From contig NW_019091415.1 of NCBI RefSeq assembly GCF_001949145.1, positions 1,079,371 through 1,096,366 on the forward strand: a DNA stretch of 16,996 bases. Reading direction: 5' to 3'. The notes under the pieces are model-generated. The model did no database searches, had not been told where the DNA came from, and saw nothing but the letters and a program-made list of their open reading frames with translations. Each line of letters begins with the position of its first letter. Position 1 is the stretch's first letter. A program made the translations under genes and the position numbers. This document shows positions 8,179 through 16,996 of the stretch, in pieces. This DNA is from Acanthaster planci. Taxonomy: Eukaryota > Echinodermata > Asteroidea > Valvatida > Acanthasteridae.

Positions 8179-8634
8179 CTGCACATTATTTTGTCCAGCT
8201 GTAACTTAAGCAAAGAGAACCAGGCGTCAACTTACGAAGTTACGAGTTATGAATTTCGGACAGCTAAACACCTTTTCTCCAATTATTTTGACAATGCCTC
8301 CGTAATTCCCCTTTTCACTTGTGTTGTAATTACTATTCTTGCAGTCTATCACGTATCTGTTGTATATTGCACCTCTCTTTAATTTAATAAAATTTACTTT
8401 GTAGGGTGGAAAATAAGCGTTGAGATATAGGATAACATATTGAGGGCGCTGCTTATCCTAGACACGCGTCAACGAAACGCACCGTAGCAGCGTGATATGA
8501 ATGCTGCAGCAAGGTTAAATAGAAGCCGCGTAAGCCGAAGTCCATTTCTTATGTACGTAATTATAAGGTGTAAACTGAAGAGCTTAATTTAAGATACATG
8601 GGGCCGGTCGAGTAGCGTCTGACTTGGGTTGGTA
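8179..8634. other. Sequence separating the two AAGTC blocks
   Basis: About 456 bp without AAGTC units lies between the two blocks. It is AT-rich and CpG-containing, with no gene, terminal inverted repeats or target duplication recognised at its edges. It may be a later insertion or the unique core of a larger element of which the AAGTC runs are the flanks. Confidence 0.5.
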
Positions 8635-8750
8635 ACAAGTCATTACATGCAAGTCCGAATCAAGTCACAAGTCAAAGCTGGTATTTACAAGTCAAGTCAC
8701 AAATCACAAAAATAGCGACTCGAGTCCTGGTCCAAGTCACATGACTCATT
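8635..8750 (+). repeat. Degenerate AAGTC minisatellite, right block
   Basis: AAGTC-type units in the same orientation as the left block run to about 8,750 and end with gactcgagtcctggtccaag and an agtcacatgactcatt-like edge. The 38-nt segment 8637-8674 is the near copy of 8027-8064. Confidence 0.85.
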
Positions 8751-11700
8751 CAGCAACACTAATACCTTAGTAAGCAATGTGTGTCATGTAATGTTTTATC
8801 ATCGTTTCCGCTTGTCCGCAAAAATGAGACACTAAAAAAAGCTCTGGATTGAGCCCCCTGAAAAATTTCCTGGATACACACCTGTTTCAGGTATTTGTTG
8901 GAACGTATCAATACGCAAAAACTCGAGCTGGCATTTCCGATAAAAATTAATGTCCCAGATTCTGATCGATCGATCTTGCCAATCAAGCCAACCAGATTAA
9001 TAAACTGGCACTTTGTAGAAGCATCAAGTTGGAGACGTGCATCTCATCAGTGGGGCACAGGAGCAGCTCATTAAACCTATATCCCTCCATCTGGCCGCCG
9101 GTGCGGTACAGGCTTCGACTTGGAGGACGATTTATGCGTTTTCCCAAACCAGCGGCTTGACCGAGCTCTCAGAGGGAGGAGAGGGGGGTCTCGCAAGGGG
9201 AGTTGCCACGCCCCTGCCATGCCACTGAGTTTGTGCAATTGACAGCTGTTCAAGAACCCAAAAGGTGCATGTCTACTCTAAAGTAATGTCTATCAACACA
9301 CTTCAAATGACGTGGCGGCAGTTCCCCCCAAATCCCGATTTTCCGGTGGTGGAGGGGAGGGCAAGAATTTCTACGAGGACAGTTCCCCCCCCCGACTACA
9401 GCACTGTGCCCAATTGAGTTCGCATTGGTAGCTTGATTCAGCTGGCCACCATGACGTAGTTACTCGATATGAATTTGTGGCCTATTACTTTTTTTCTTCC
9501 CGAGATAAAAAATTTAAACTAATTTAAAAAGTGTCTTTGCCAATGAAGACATTTATTGATTAACAGACAAAATATTTGAATAAACAGGGCGCCCTTTTCA
9601 AATTTTATGGCCTTTGTTCACCCTAATTTTAGTATGCCACTGACCCAGTCTGTAACATACCTAAGAAAATAAATTTGGTAGAAAAATTACAATTTCTCGA
9701 ACTTTGTAGAAAAAGGTGGACAATTATTTCCAATAATACCTCGGGCCTACCCAATGCACGGCGGTAGTTACGATGCAGAACACTGCCGGTCTGCACTGCA
9801 TCGATAGCTATGCGTTTTTGACTTATTTCAGTTCTTTCAGCGATTTATTTTTCAACTAATAATTGAATTTGTAGAAAATGTAAGTAATAAATGATTATGT
9901 ATATTTTTTTTTAATGTAGGAACACCAAAACTCTGACATCTCCCACCTCCATGATCATTGTGCAAACTTGTGCCATGCTGTGAATAAACAAAAATCGGTG
10001 AATTGAGACTACTCGAATTATCTGTCCCATGCTGTGCGCCATGTCACAGTTGAAAATTTGTGCAGATTAAATTTACGTCCCAAACAATGATCTTTTCGAA
10101 AGAAACAGAGTTTATGTAGGCCTACTTAGCGAAGATGCCGGGGAATGAATCGGCTGAGTGGGACAATGATGATGAAGGGTTCTAACTCACAAGTCACATG
10201 CCTTACTTACGCCCAGCTGAAATTAGACCAACTTGAACAGTTTTAAGCCCTTTCTGGTTCTGTGACTATTAATTTATGTATACACACTACTATTCAGGAT
10301 TTTATCATACACTGTACATAAAATTAGTTATTAGTGTTTTCTATTTAATCGGTAGGAAAACCCCTCGACAAAGGGCATGATTCCTTTGGCGGGGTAATCC
10401 AGCTGGAGCTGGTCAAAATTCCCGTGTTTTTCTAAAATGCTTATATGCTTACCTTTTCGTACATTTACAGTAAGTAAATTTTTTTAAAAATGAAATGAAA
10501 TAAATGATATGAAATGAAACATAGGCTGGTGCACCTTCAAATGGCAAACGTTAATTTATAATTTGGGCGCGGCAACTTTGGTTCATTTTGTGTAACTTAA
10601 ACCAAACATAGCTAAAGATGAGTTGATATTTGTTTACTTCTTTGAAAATCCTGGCAAGAAAGTTTATCTAGAAAAAGACTGACATATATTGCATCAATTT
10701 TTGCCTTAAATGCGTACACCCCATATTCAATTTTTTTATTTGTCTTTTTCATTATATTATTTTTTACAATCAACTGACTCTCCGTTGAAGCCAAGACGAT
10801 ATGAGACCCAAAGGGACCCCGTTGGCATGACCACGAACGAATGGAGCTCTTAAAAGAAGCATTCCATTGATCGAAGGAGGTTTCCAGTAATTTATATCCT
10901 TTAGTACGTGTTTGTCGTGGATGCCATTTTTGTACCCTGTGCATCTCACGAGTGCGCAAGCGGTCTACTTCTTTGTACCCAACTCACGAAAGAGAAATAC
11001 CACGATATTCTAGGGATCATTGTGATTCAAGCAGACCCCACACAGCTTGCATGACCTGGCTTCGTAGAAACAAGTTGGCTAGCGTTTTACAATGGTAAGC
11101 TACTGTACATAGAATAGCGCACTGGTCACGTCGGCCGCATTCCACCTCCCCTTTTGCCAAAGCTATTAAAATTCATGAACCTTGGCGCTGCTATTTCCGT
11201 GAGTCATATCTGTTTGATCAAGGTAAACTGTGAACGATATTTGCATATCAGGGCATTGACTCGTTCCTTGCACACTCTCCAGTAATATCCATTTCCAGTA
11301 ATATCCATTTCTGAAATGTAATTTTAGCTTTTATGGAGTAAACACGTCCTTCGTTTTGGTTTTCAATAAATGTACAAGGGACTAAATTTCTTGCCAGATT
11401 AGTTACAGTTCCGCATCATCGTTCTGGTTGTTTATCTCTGGATGCCGATATTGACACCAAATGTTTCAACAATGTATTCGAAAGACTTGTTTACTGCGTA
11501 TTGCACGAAAAATTCCAGACCAATTTGCGCATATTTGCTTATGAATGGTTGTTTGCCGTTTGCCGCTTCGGAGGATCACGCCACAAAAGTTTTATAGGTG
11601 AAAGATTTGATCAGCCGCTACAAAAATAGTAAAACTGGAGATAGCAATGTACTCAGTCGCCATTAAAGATTTTCTATATATTTTTTAAAAACAATTAATG

Positions 11701-11969
11701 TCTAAATTTATTATGTAGTTTCTCGACAATATGCATAGAACTATTTATTTGCTACTAGTAATACTGCGACCCCTTTTTGTGTAATCGACTAGCCCCACCT
11801 GTTTACGACATGCATAATAGAAGCAGTACAATACACACAATAAAGTCGCCATATTGAAAAAGACCTAAGTCGGATGTCTCGAGAAGGCATGAAGAATTCT
11901 GCAGTTTCAGGTTAAAAAGAACCCAAAAGATGGCTCCTGAAATGCAATGTTTCTGCTGTCGAAAGATGA
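8751..11969. other. Gene-poor intergenic region
   Basis: No recognisable protein, RNA gene or element with defined ends was found in about 3.2 kb. Open frames at 8759-8986 (minus), 9037-9228 (plus) and 10612-10959 (minus) lack family motifs and good splice context. The region has G/C homopolymer runs (9,170-9,200 and 9,325-9,395), a short gaaat-type simple repeat at 10,489-10,520 and a 16-bp tandem duplication at 11,279-11,310. CpG content rises toward 12,000, where the Ig-superfamily gene begins. Confidence 0.4.
11279..11310. repeat. 16-bp perfect tandem duplication
   Basis: ccagtaatatccattt occurs twice in direct succession without mismatch. This is a simple local duplication with no gene at either edge. 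Confidence 0.9.
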
Positions 11970-12210
11970 ATGAACGATTTTCCAGAAGCAGGTAAATTTG
12001 CCTCCGTCAGGGATGATTCAAACCTGCGATTTATAGTGAGGACTGGACGGTTTGCTGTTCTGAAAGTCTGGCGGGCCAGCGAGCTCGGGCCAGGGCAGTA
12101 TGGCAACGCCCGGGTGGACAGGTCGAAATGTCTCGCTAACATTCAGGCCAGACGGTGCAAGGGCTGACCATAGATGGTCATGGAGATACAGAAATTACAC
12201 TTTACAAGTG

Positions 12211-12292
12211 ATGTGGATATTTTGCCTGCTGTCTGCTGCTTCTTCCGCCCCAACGAAACCAAGCGCAACGACCGGTGAGCATGGTGAGCGTG
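12211..12292 (+). CDS. Ig-superfamily protein, exon 1 (signal peptide)
   Basis: Coding begins at ATG 12211 with MWIFCLLSAASSAPTKPS, a hydrophobic core followed by small residues that fits a signal peptide cleaved near SAAS|SAP. It then reads TTGEHGERG. The exon ends at a strong donor (g|gtaagt) after 12292, in phase 1, matching the phase-1 acceptor at 14,166. Two other donor-like sites, after 12274 and after 12283, are also phase 1. An in-frame upstream ATG at 12100 has a stronger context (A at -3, G at +4) and would add 37 residues containing several arginines, giving either a long signal sequence or a signal anchor. I prefer 12211 because the hydrophobic core follows it directly. The GC/CpG-rich sequence from about 12,000 suggests the promoter and 5' UTR lie here. 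Confidence 0.6.
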
Positions 12293-14165
12293 GTAAGTAA
12301 CTAAAACGTGTCTTCTTGGCGCCCCGGCCGCGTGCATGCCATGCTAAAACTGGCAGTCTAACTTAACTTAACCAACATTGGTTAATCATTTGGACAGTGG
12401 GAAAAAGTGAATGGGAGAATACAGTAGCTCCTTTTAATGTCTCTGAGGTATTTCCATGTAGTAACTTAAAAAACTTATAAAACATTATTTTTCTTGCTAT
12501 ATAGACAGTGCCCTCTGGTGCATATACACAAGTACACCTATGAAAATAAAACACTAAGACCAGTGGCCTACACGTTGTGCATAGTTCGTGTGTCTGGAAA
12601 GGTTGAGTGATAGATTTCCTCTGCTGGGTTCGAATCCCAGGTGATGACTTTTTCCTTCCCTAAAAACTAAGACTATTCTATTATTATTTATTGACTCTAG
12701 CATTTTATTGCGGAGGATTACATTTTCTTTTTTGATTCATAGACCTGGAGGATTTTTTTAAGAAAGAAAAGTCTGAAATTGTAAAATGGTCCGATTCCTA
12801 TCTTTTAAATAAGAAAATACAATGACACTGTTTGCACAGTACCAAAGATATTTGTGATGGTAAAATTTGTAAGTCTAAAAACAGTCACTGCTTATGTTCA
12901 GTGTGTATCTGGCAAATCAACATTTCAATTAAGCCGGCAACAGGTGAAATATGCACACCCAAATATTACCATGTATCGTGTGCATACTGTATGTGCATAC
13001 AGAAATTGTTTTCCCATTATTTTACTGAAAATACCCAATATGAAATGTACAGATTCAATGAAAGTGTGACTGTTGGTAGGCTAATTGAGGCGTATAATTT
13101 GGTTGAGATAAACAGCTGAAATGCATCAAGGTCAGTGGGAAAAGCAAACATTTTAAGCAGTAATACATGTCTCTTTATACATGTTAAGCAGAGTGAAACA
13201 GCTGCCCCCTTATATTCCTGTTCATGGTTCCAACTTTCTGCCATTTCAGGGATGGAAATAACCCTTTGCAAATTTTGTCATTGAAGGAAAGAGATCCATG
13301 TATGCACATTGTCTTGACTGCAAACTCCTGTGTTTTCTAAATAAAGGCCTCAAAATTTTCCCAGCTAAATTTGTAGTTACCTCATTCTGATAGGCCTGTA
13401 TTTTTATACCGTAGAGAAACATTAGTGATGTCCACATGTGTAATTCCTCCCTTACTGAGCTACGTGTATAAAACATGTCCTTGACAATGTCAACCGCTGC
13501 AAATATGTACATGTATGGCTTGTCTAATTTCTATGAAGAGGCATGGATGCTCCTGGGTATTGTCAGGCAGGGATACTCATTCCCTCCCTCCCCCTAAAGA
13601 AGAAAAACACACAAATGCACATAAGCTAGAAATATGAAAAAAGGAGTGGGGTGAAAATCACCAATTTGCTTGAAAATACTCTGAATTGATCCCCTTCCTG
13701 TGCTTAGGATTCATCAGTTTCCTGATGATGAGCGTTGCTCTTCCCCCCTCCCCTAAATCCTGGCAACACCCATGTTGATGCTTGCGGTATCGATACATGA
13801 TACCTGTCACATGCGGAGAACCAGCATCTCGAGAAAATATCTAGAAACTAAAAGGACTACAATTTTTCATTCATGTAACCATGGTAACCAGCATAAATTG
13901 CTACCTGATAATGAATCTCATGCTGCAGAAATAATGAAAGCGTGCCTTGTTTGATTTGCACTTTGCTTAATGCATGGCAAAGAGCTGGCCAATCATCACA
14001 AATGTGTTTCTTAAATTTTGCTGACAAAATACCCCAGGGTATTGAATATGGCCTTCTATCTATTACTACACAAAAGGATGTGGAGTTTGAAAATGGTTTG
14101 CTCTCTGAATCTGAGGCGTGGTGGGCGTGCTATTTTTGTGACAAGTTCTCGATTTGTTTTTGCAG
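12293..14165 (+). other. Intron 1 of the Ig-superfamily gene
   Basis: A 1,873-nt intron is inferred between the donor gtaagt at 12293 and the acceptor tttttgcag at 14,157-14,165. It contains a tRNA-like segment near 12,601-12,655. Open frames at 12832-13119 (plus), 13017-13271 (minus) and 13246-13512 (minus) are AT-rich and show no domain or matched phase-1 splice sites, so no extra exon is called. Confidence 0.55.
12601..12655 (+). repeat. tRNA-like relic (perfect B box, T-arm and T-run)
   Basis: GGTTCGAATCC at 12627-12637 is a perfect RNA polymerase III B box. It sits in a full T arm, ctggg-ttcgaat-cccag (12624-12640). A run of five T follows at 12,649-12,653. An A-box-like ggttgagtga lies at 12601-12610, but only about 16 nt separate it from the B box, too short for an anticodon arm. 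This is therefore a truncated tRNA pseudogene or the head of a tRNA-derived SINE, not a working tRNA. It lies in intron 1 of the Ig-superfamily gene. Confidence 0.5.
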
Positions 14166-14258
14166 TGCCTACTTTGTCTGTGACTCCTGAAAGTCCAACA
14201 ACCTCTGCAGTTACAGAGTCTACTCGCCAACGCACACTGACAGTGAAATCGTCATCAG
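14166..14258 (+). CDS. Ig-superfamily protein, Ser/Thr-rich linker exon
   Basis: A 93-nt exon lies between a good acceptor (tttgtttttgcag) and a donor g|gtacgg. Both edges are phase 1, so it can be skipped or included without changing frame. It encodes PTLSVTPESPTTSAVTESTR followed by QRTLTVKSSS: about half serine, threonine and proline, with no cysteine and no secondary-structure signature. This is typical of an O-glycosylated extracellular linker or stalk. Its call depends on splice-site quality and on fitting the phase-1 series of neighbouring exons. Confidence 0.6.
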
Positions 14259-15146
14259 GTACGGATAAAAAAGATCAGCCAGGGCTAAAGAGAACTGCAA
14301 GAATGGGAATGGTGTGCTAGATTTTGGGATTCTGAATTTTCAGTTTGTTTTTGAAGTATGTATTGTGAAAGAAAATGTTAATGGCGTGTTTCAGAAGAAA
14401 TGTCCGCAGTTTTGTTTCTAGGTGCAAAAGATTACAGATGTACTTTAACTGCCCAAGGGCTGCTGGCGGTATTCCTCCCTAATCACAAAAATCCAAACAC
14501 CTTGAAATCAAACTTTCACCTTACAGTACCCAATCACACAGACTCCAACAGGTCTTTACCTGTTTGATTTTGTTTGATTGGGTACAGCAGGCCTAACTTT
14601 AAGGTACAAAGAGTATGGACAGGCAGTACCTATTCAGACAAACTCACACACCATCATGCTGCATATCCATCCCCAACTGCTGGGATCATTGTGATCAGAA
14701 ACAAGGAAATTTGTCCTTGTTATAGTAATTATTACACAATATTACATACCTACCATTTCAATGGGAAGCTTTCTATCATTACATAATCTTTAAAAGTAAA
14801 GTACTCATTTGAAATTTTTGATTGTAAAAAGTGAGAGGGCCACAGTACCTATTTAGTCACAATCCAATACCATATGGCAAGTTCCCAGTACCTAATTTCA
14901 CAAATTCAAACACCTTACTGGTGTTGAAGTTTGACTTGTTAGGGATTGTTAGGGTTAATAATATTGTTTGCACTTCAATGTGAATGTTACACTTGAAACG
15001 ATAGAAAAAAAACACTGACAGACCGCAAAATTTGAAAACTTAGTGTTATCATACATTTGAAGTGTTCTCAAATTTGCTTGGATATCCAAAGAATTTTACT
15101 GTTATAAATTTGTCTGAATGTTGGTATTACCTTGTTTCTTCGCCAG
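14259..15146 (+). other. Intron 2 of the Ig-superfamily gene
   Basis: An 888-nt intron is inferred between gtacgg at 14259 and the acceptor cttcgccag ending at 15146. It holds a nested inverted repeat at 14,526-14,585. Related short phrases around 14,480-14,535 and 14,880-14,925 (cacaaa..ccaaacacctt and cagtacc) hint at a diverged internal duplication. No exon is supported. Confidence 0.5.
14526..14585. repeat. Nested inverted repeat (two stacked hairpins)
   Basis: Outer arms gtacccaatca (14526-14536) and tgattgggtac (14575-14585) are perfect 11-bp reverse complements. Inside them, aacaggt (14547-14553) and acctgtt (14558-14564) form a 7-bp stem with a 4-nt loop. The 60-bp unit can fold as one interrupted hairpin on either strand. 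Confidence 0.7.
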
Positions 15147-15206
15147 AAAAACCAAGGCAACCTGGGAATGTTCAAGTGTCATCCAAGATAACGGGACAAC
15201 CTATGG
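15147..15206 (+). CDS. Ig-superfamily protein, 20-codon exon
   Basis: This short exon, 60 nt, has phase 1 at both ends. It lies between an acceptor preceded by ttgtttcttcgccag and a donor g|gtaaat. It encodes KPRQPGNVQVSSKITGQPM plus split codons at both edges. The sequence has no domain signature and looks like an extension of the linker before the Ig domain. The reading frame is also open through the upstream intron, so openness alone is not evidence; the splice sites and matching phase are. Confidence 0.5.
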
Positions 15207-15462
15207 GTAAATCTCTCAGTTTGGATTATACTAAAAGAGACCTTGAGATACTGAATTGTTAATGTTAGAGCATTGGACCTTGTAACCAATATAACAAAAA
15301 GAACCCTTTAAGTTGTTCCAAAATGACGGATATACAGTGGGAATGTTCATCTCTCTTAGAAATGACTCTGTGATTTGCTGTATTATCAATTTATCTTTGG
15401 TCAAAGAGGCTAAGAAGTAGCTCAGTTCCTTAAGGGAATCTTTTTTTCTTGTCTCCTCCTAG

Positions 15463-15735
15463 CACTCCCGTTGATCCTGCGCAGCCCAGAGAACAAGACG
15501 GTTGCTGTGGGTGAACGTGTGACTTTCCGCTGTCAGCCTGTGGGCCAGAGGTTACAGGTCACATGGATGAAAGATGGACATGACATCCCTAAGAACAGTT
15601 CACATTACATAATCAAGAGCAACTTCAACCTGCGGATCCCTATTATCGGGGCTTCTGATGGCGGCATTTATCGGTGTCGAGTGGAAAATGCTGGTGGGGC
15701 AGTGTACTCTGCACATGCCTTTCTCAACGTTCAAG
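15463..15735 (+). CDS. Ig-superfamily protein, complete Ig (I-set-like) domain exon
   Basis: A 273-nt exon encodes one whole Ig domain. The acceptor has a long pyrimidine tract (tttttttcttgtctcctcctag) and the donor is caag|gtaag; both edges are phase 1, the classic arrangement for shuffled Ig exons. In exon numbering, the B-strand cysteine is C23 (VTFRCQP), the core tryptophan W34 (VTWMKDG), and the F-strand motif D65-GGIY69-R-C71. The domain ends with VENAGGAVYSAHAFLNVQ. This is an I-set pattern as in adhesion and matrix proteins. Two N-glycosylation sequons, NKT at residue 10 and NSS at 44, suit an extracellular domain. Following the signal and linker exons, it would be the first Ig domain of the protein; downstream exons are not found, so the full protein cannot be named. 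Confidence 0.85.
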
Positions 15736-16119
15736 GTAAGACAGTTTTAGTTAAGTATAAAGAATTGCAGCATTGGGTTATCTGAGTCTTCTAACGAGCT
15801 TTTACTTTTCCAGTAATGTCAGGGGTTACTACAGGGTTCTCATAAACTGAAGGCCCCCAAAAATTCTGTTACCGGTTAACCAACTGACCCTAAACTTTTT
15901 TTGTGCGGGTTGAAATTTATTTCTCATTTTTTTACAAATCCTAGTGTCTTTCCTGCCTTGACAAAACTCCTGTCAGTGACCCTTTTACGTAAAAAACTTG
16001 TGAAAACAATGAAGTTTGTACTCAAAACAGTGAAAATATATTTATTTATATAGCTTGGATCCCAATCCCATGCCCCAGTGATCACCCACAGCATGTAAGC
16101 AGTAGCACAGTAGGATCGC

Positions 16120-16245
16120 ATCATTCCTGAAGACGGACAGAGCACTCACTGTCTGAAACGTCAAGTAACGGGTTCTTTTCAGAACCACACATACTCAAAA
16201 AATTTCCATATGGTGTATCCACAAACCCTCTACCTTAAGATATCA
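16120..16245 (+). repeat. Interspersed repeat with hammerhead-like and histone-stem-loop-like hairpins
   Basis: Two hairpins lie in tandem. The first has CTGAAGA at 16127-16133, a stem ggacag (16135-16140) with ctgtct (16149-16154) around an 8-nt loop, then GAAACGTC (16155-16162). The second is ggttct-tttc-agaacc at 16171-16186. The 26 bp at 16172-16197 are identical to 4643-4668 inside the LINE insertion, so this is a dispersed repeat. Hairpins of the type ctgaaga...gaaacgtc recur, as I recall, in Penelope-like and other retroelement ends. The family name is not known to me and the boundaries are approximate. Confidence 0.55.
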
Positions 16246-16343
16246 GCAGATTATTTCACAGAACTTGATCTGTTTTGTATTTGCATATATTTTCAATATT
16301 CAGGAATTTTTTTAAAAGTTGCACCACTTGTACATGAAGCAAA

Positions 16344-16382
16344 GGTGTTTACACAAAACAAGGGTGTTTGCAACAAAACAAG
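16344..16382. repeat. Imperfect 19/20-bp tandem duplication
   Basis: Two adjacent copies of a ggtgttt..acaaaacaag unit lie at 16344-16362 and 16363-16382 and differ by a few bases around the middle. Simple local duplication. Confidence 0.75.
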
Positions 16383-16996
16383 ATTCATCACCTGCCCCAT
16401 AGACGTATCACAGACAATTACAACTGTTAGGATCCGAAAAGCTCCAAGCTATCTTAATAGTAATTATTCCAAAGCTTGAATTTCTCCGATGCAACAAACA
16501 AATCAAACAAGATCACACTCATATAAGGAACAAATAAACAAGTATGATTTAATGAGAATGTTACACCTAGCATGTAAAAATAAGGACAACAAAGAAAATG
16601 CTGATTGGAACTAGTTTACAACGATAAGGAGAAAGAATCAAGAAAAGATCCTATAAACAAGATCTTCTTACGGGCGAGAGCTTGGCAGGCACTACAGCAA
16701 AGAATACTGGACTCCACAGATGGCAAAAAACAGATCAGTCCTTGACAGTGCAAAATTGAGCTGCAATGGGGACGAAGACCATGTGGAATAAGAATGACTG
16801 TGATGACTGTCACAAATACAGGACTTGTTGCTCCCACAAACTGCAACTGCGAACGCGGTGTCCAGACTTTGTTGGCTAGATGTCTGTTGTGAGAAACTTT
16901 GCGCATAGTGGTGTGCACAACCCAATTCTTCATTACATTTCGACTCATCAACCATCAATATTTTTTACATGATGCGGAAGTCACTCTTTGGGTCAC

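Larger units (their letters stand above)
15736..16996 (+). other. Presumed intron after the Ig exon; no further exon supported
   Basis: The donor at 15736 requires another exon, but none with a clear acceptor and recognisable protein is found before the window ends. Open frames at 16210-16479 (plus), 15924-16145 (minus) and 16616-16958 (minus) have no family motif. The stretch contains the repeat at about 16,120-16,245 and a 19/20-bp tandem duplication at 16,344-16,382. The frame at 16210-16479 ends with two cysteines and two asparagine sequons but lacks a convincing phase-1 acceptor. Confidence 0.4.

Noticed and set aside
7972-8382. 136-codon plus-strand open frame.
   Set aside because: Most of it is the translation of the AAGTC minisatellite; the composition is explained by the repeat.
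10612-10959. 115-codon minus-strand open frame.
   Set aside because: No family motif, AT-rich lysine-heavy second half, and no convincing splice or promoter context.
12832-13119. Cysteine-containing 95-codon frame as an extra exon between the signal and linker exons.
   Set aside because: No phase-1 acceptor and donor pair bounds it, a second overlapping frame is equally open, and the residues are AT-rich without a domain pattern.
14018-14320. Plus-strand 100-codon frame as a stand-alone gene.
   Set aside because: The part at 14166-14258 is an exon with splice sites at both edges; the rest is intron read-through.
16210-16479. 89-codon plus-strand frame as the next exon of the Ig-superfamily gene.
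   Set aside because: No pyrimidine-rich phase-1 acceptor, a stop instead of a donor, and no domain recognised; partly a tandem duplication.

Overview
The window looks like nuclear DNA from a marine invertebrate, most likely a deuterostome such as an echinoderm. The reasons are spliced genes with long AT-leaning introns, many decayed non-LTR retrotransposon pieces, and frequent short motifs of the acatgta and taggccta type. The phylum is an impression from sequence style, not something proven here. No bacterial operons, CRISPR arrays, rRNA genes or complete tRNA genes are seen.

Layout. Positions 1 to about 3,180 hold the 5' part of a minus-strand gene whose two visible coding exons (2263-2527 and 790-888) match the first two membrane segments and the DPG motif of the palmitoyltransferase ZDHHC21. 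The DHHC catalytic exon must lie left of position 1. The intron between the exons holds a 28-bp foldback, an unexplained 141-codon ORF and little else. The downstream intron carries a LINE fragment on the minus strand (about 320-640). A CCAAT/NRF1-like cluster at 3144-3170 is a candidate promoter for minus-strand transcription.

Positions about 4,075-6,680 (perhaps to 6,800) are one old jockey/CR1/L2-type LINE on the plus strand. Its endonuclease and reverse transcriptase domains are recognisable but broken by frameshifts and stops. A 121-bp sequence sits inside its endonuclease domain between 13-bp direct repeats, so it is a nested insertion. It shares an exact 26-bp block with a repeat near 16,172. 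That block contains a hairpin that fits the metazoan histone-mRNA 3' stem-loop consensus.

Positions 6,800-11,900 are gene-poor; the notable feature is a degenerate AAGTC minisatellite in two blocks separated by about 450 bp.

From about 12,100 to 15,735 there is the 5' part of a plus-strand gene for a secreted or membrane Ig-superfamily protein. It has a signal-peptide exon, a Ser/Thr-rich linker exon, a 20-codon exon and a complete one-exon Ig domain. All junctions are phase 1. The first exon ends in three in-phase donor candidates 9 nt apart. The gene should continue beyond 15,735 but no further exon could be supported. The last 1.2 kb is repeat-rich intronic or intergenic DNA.
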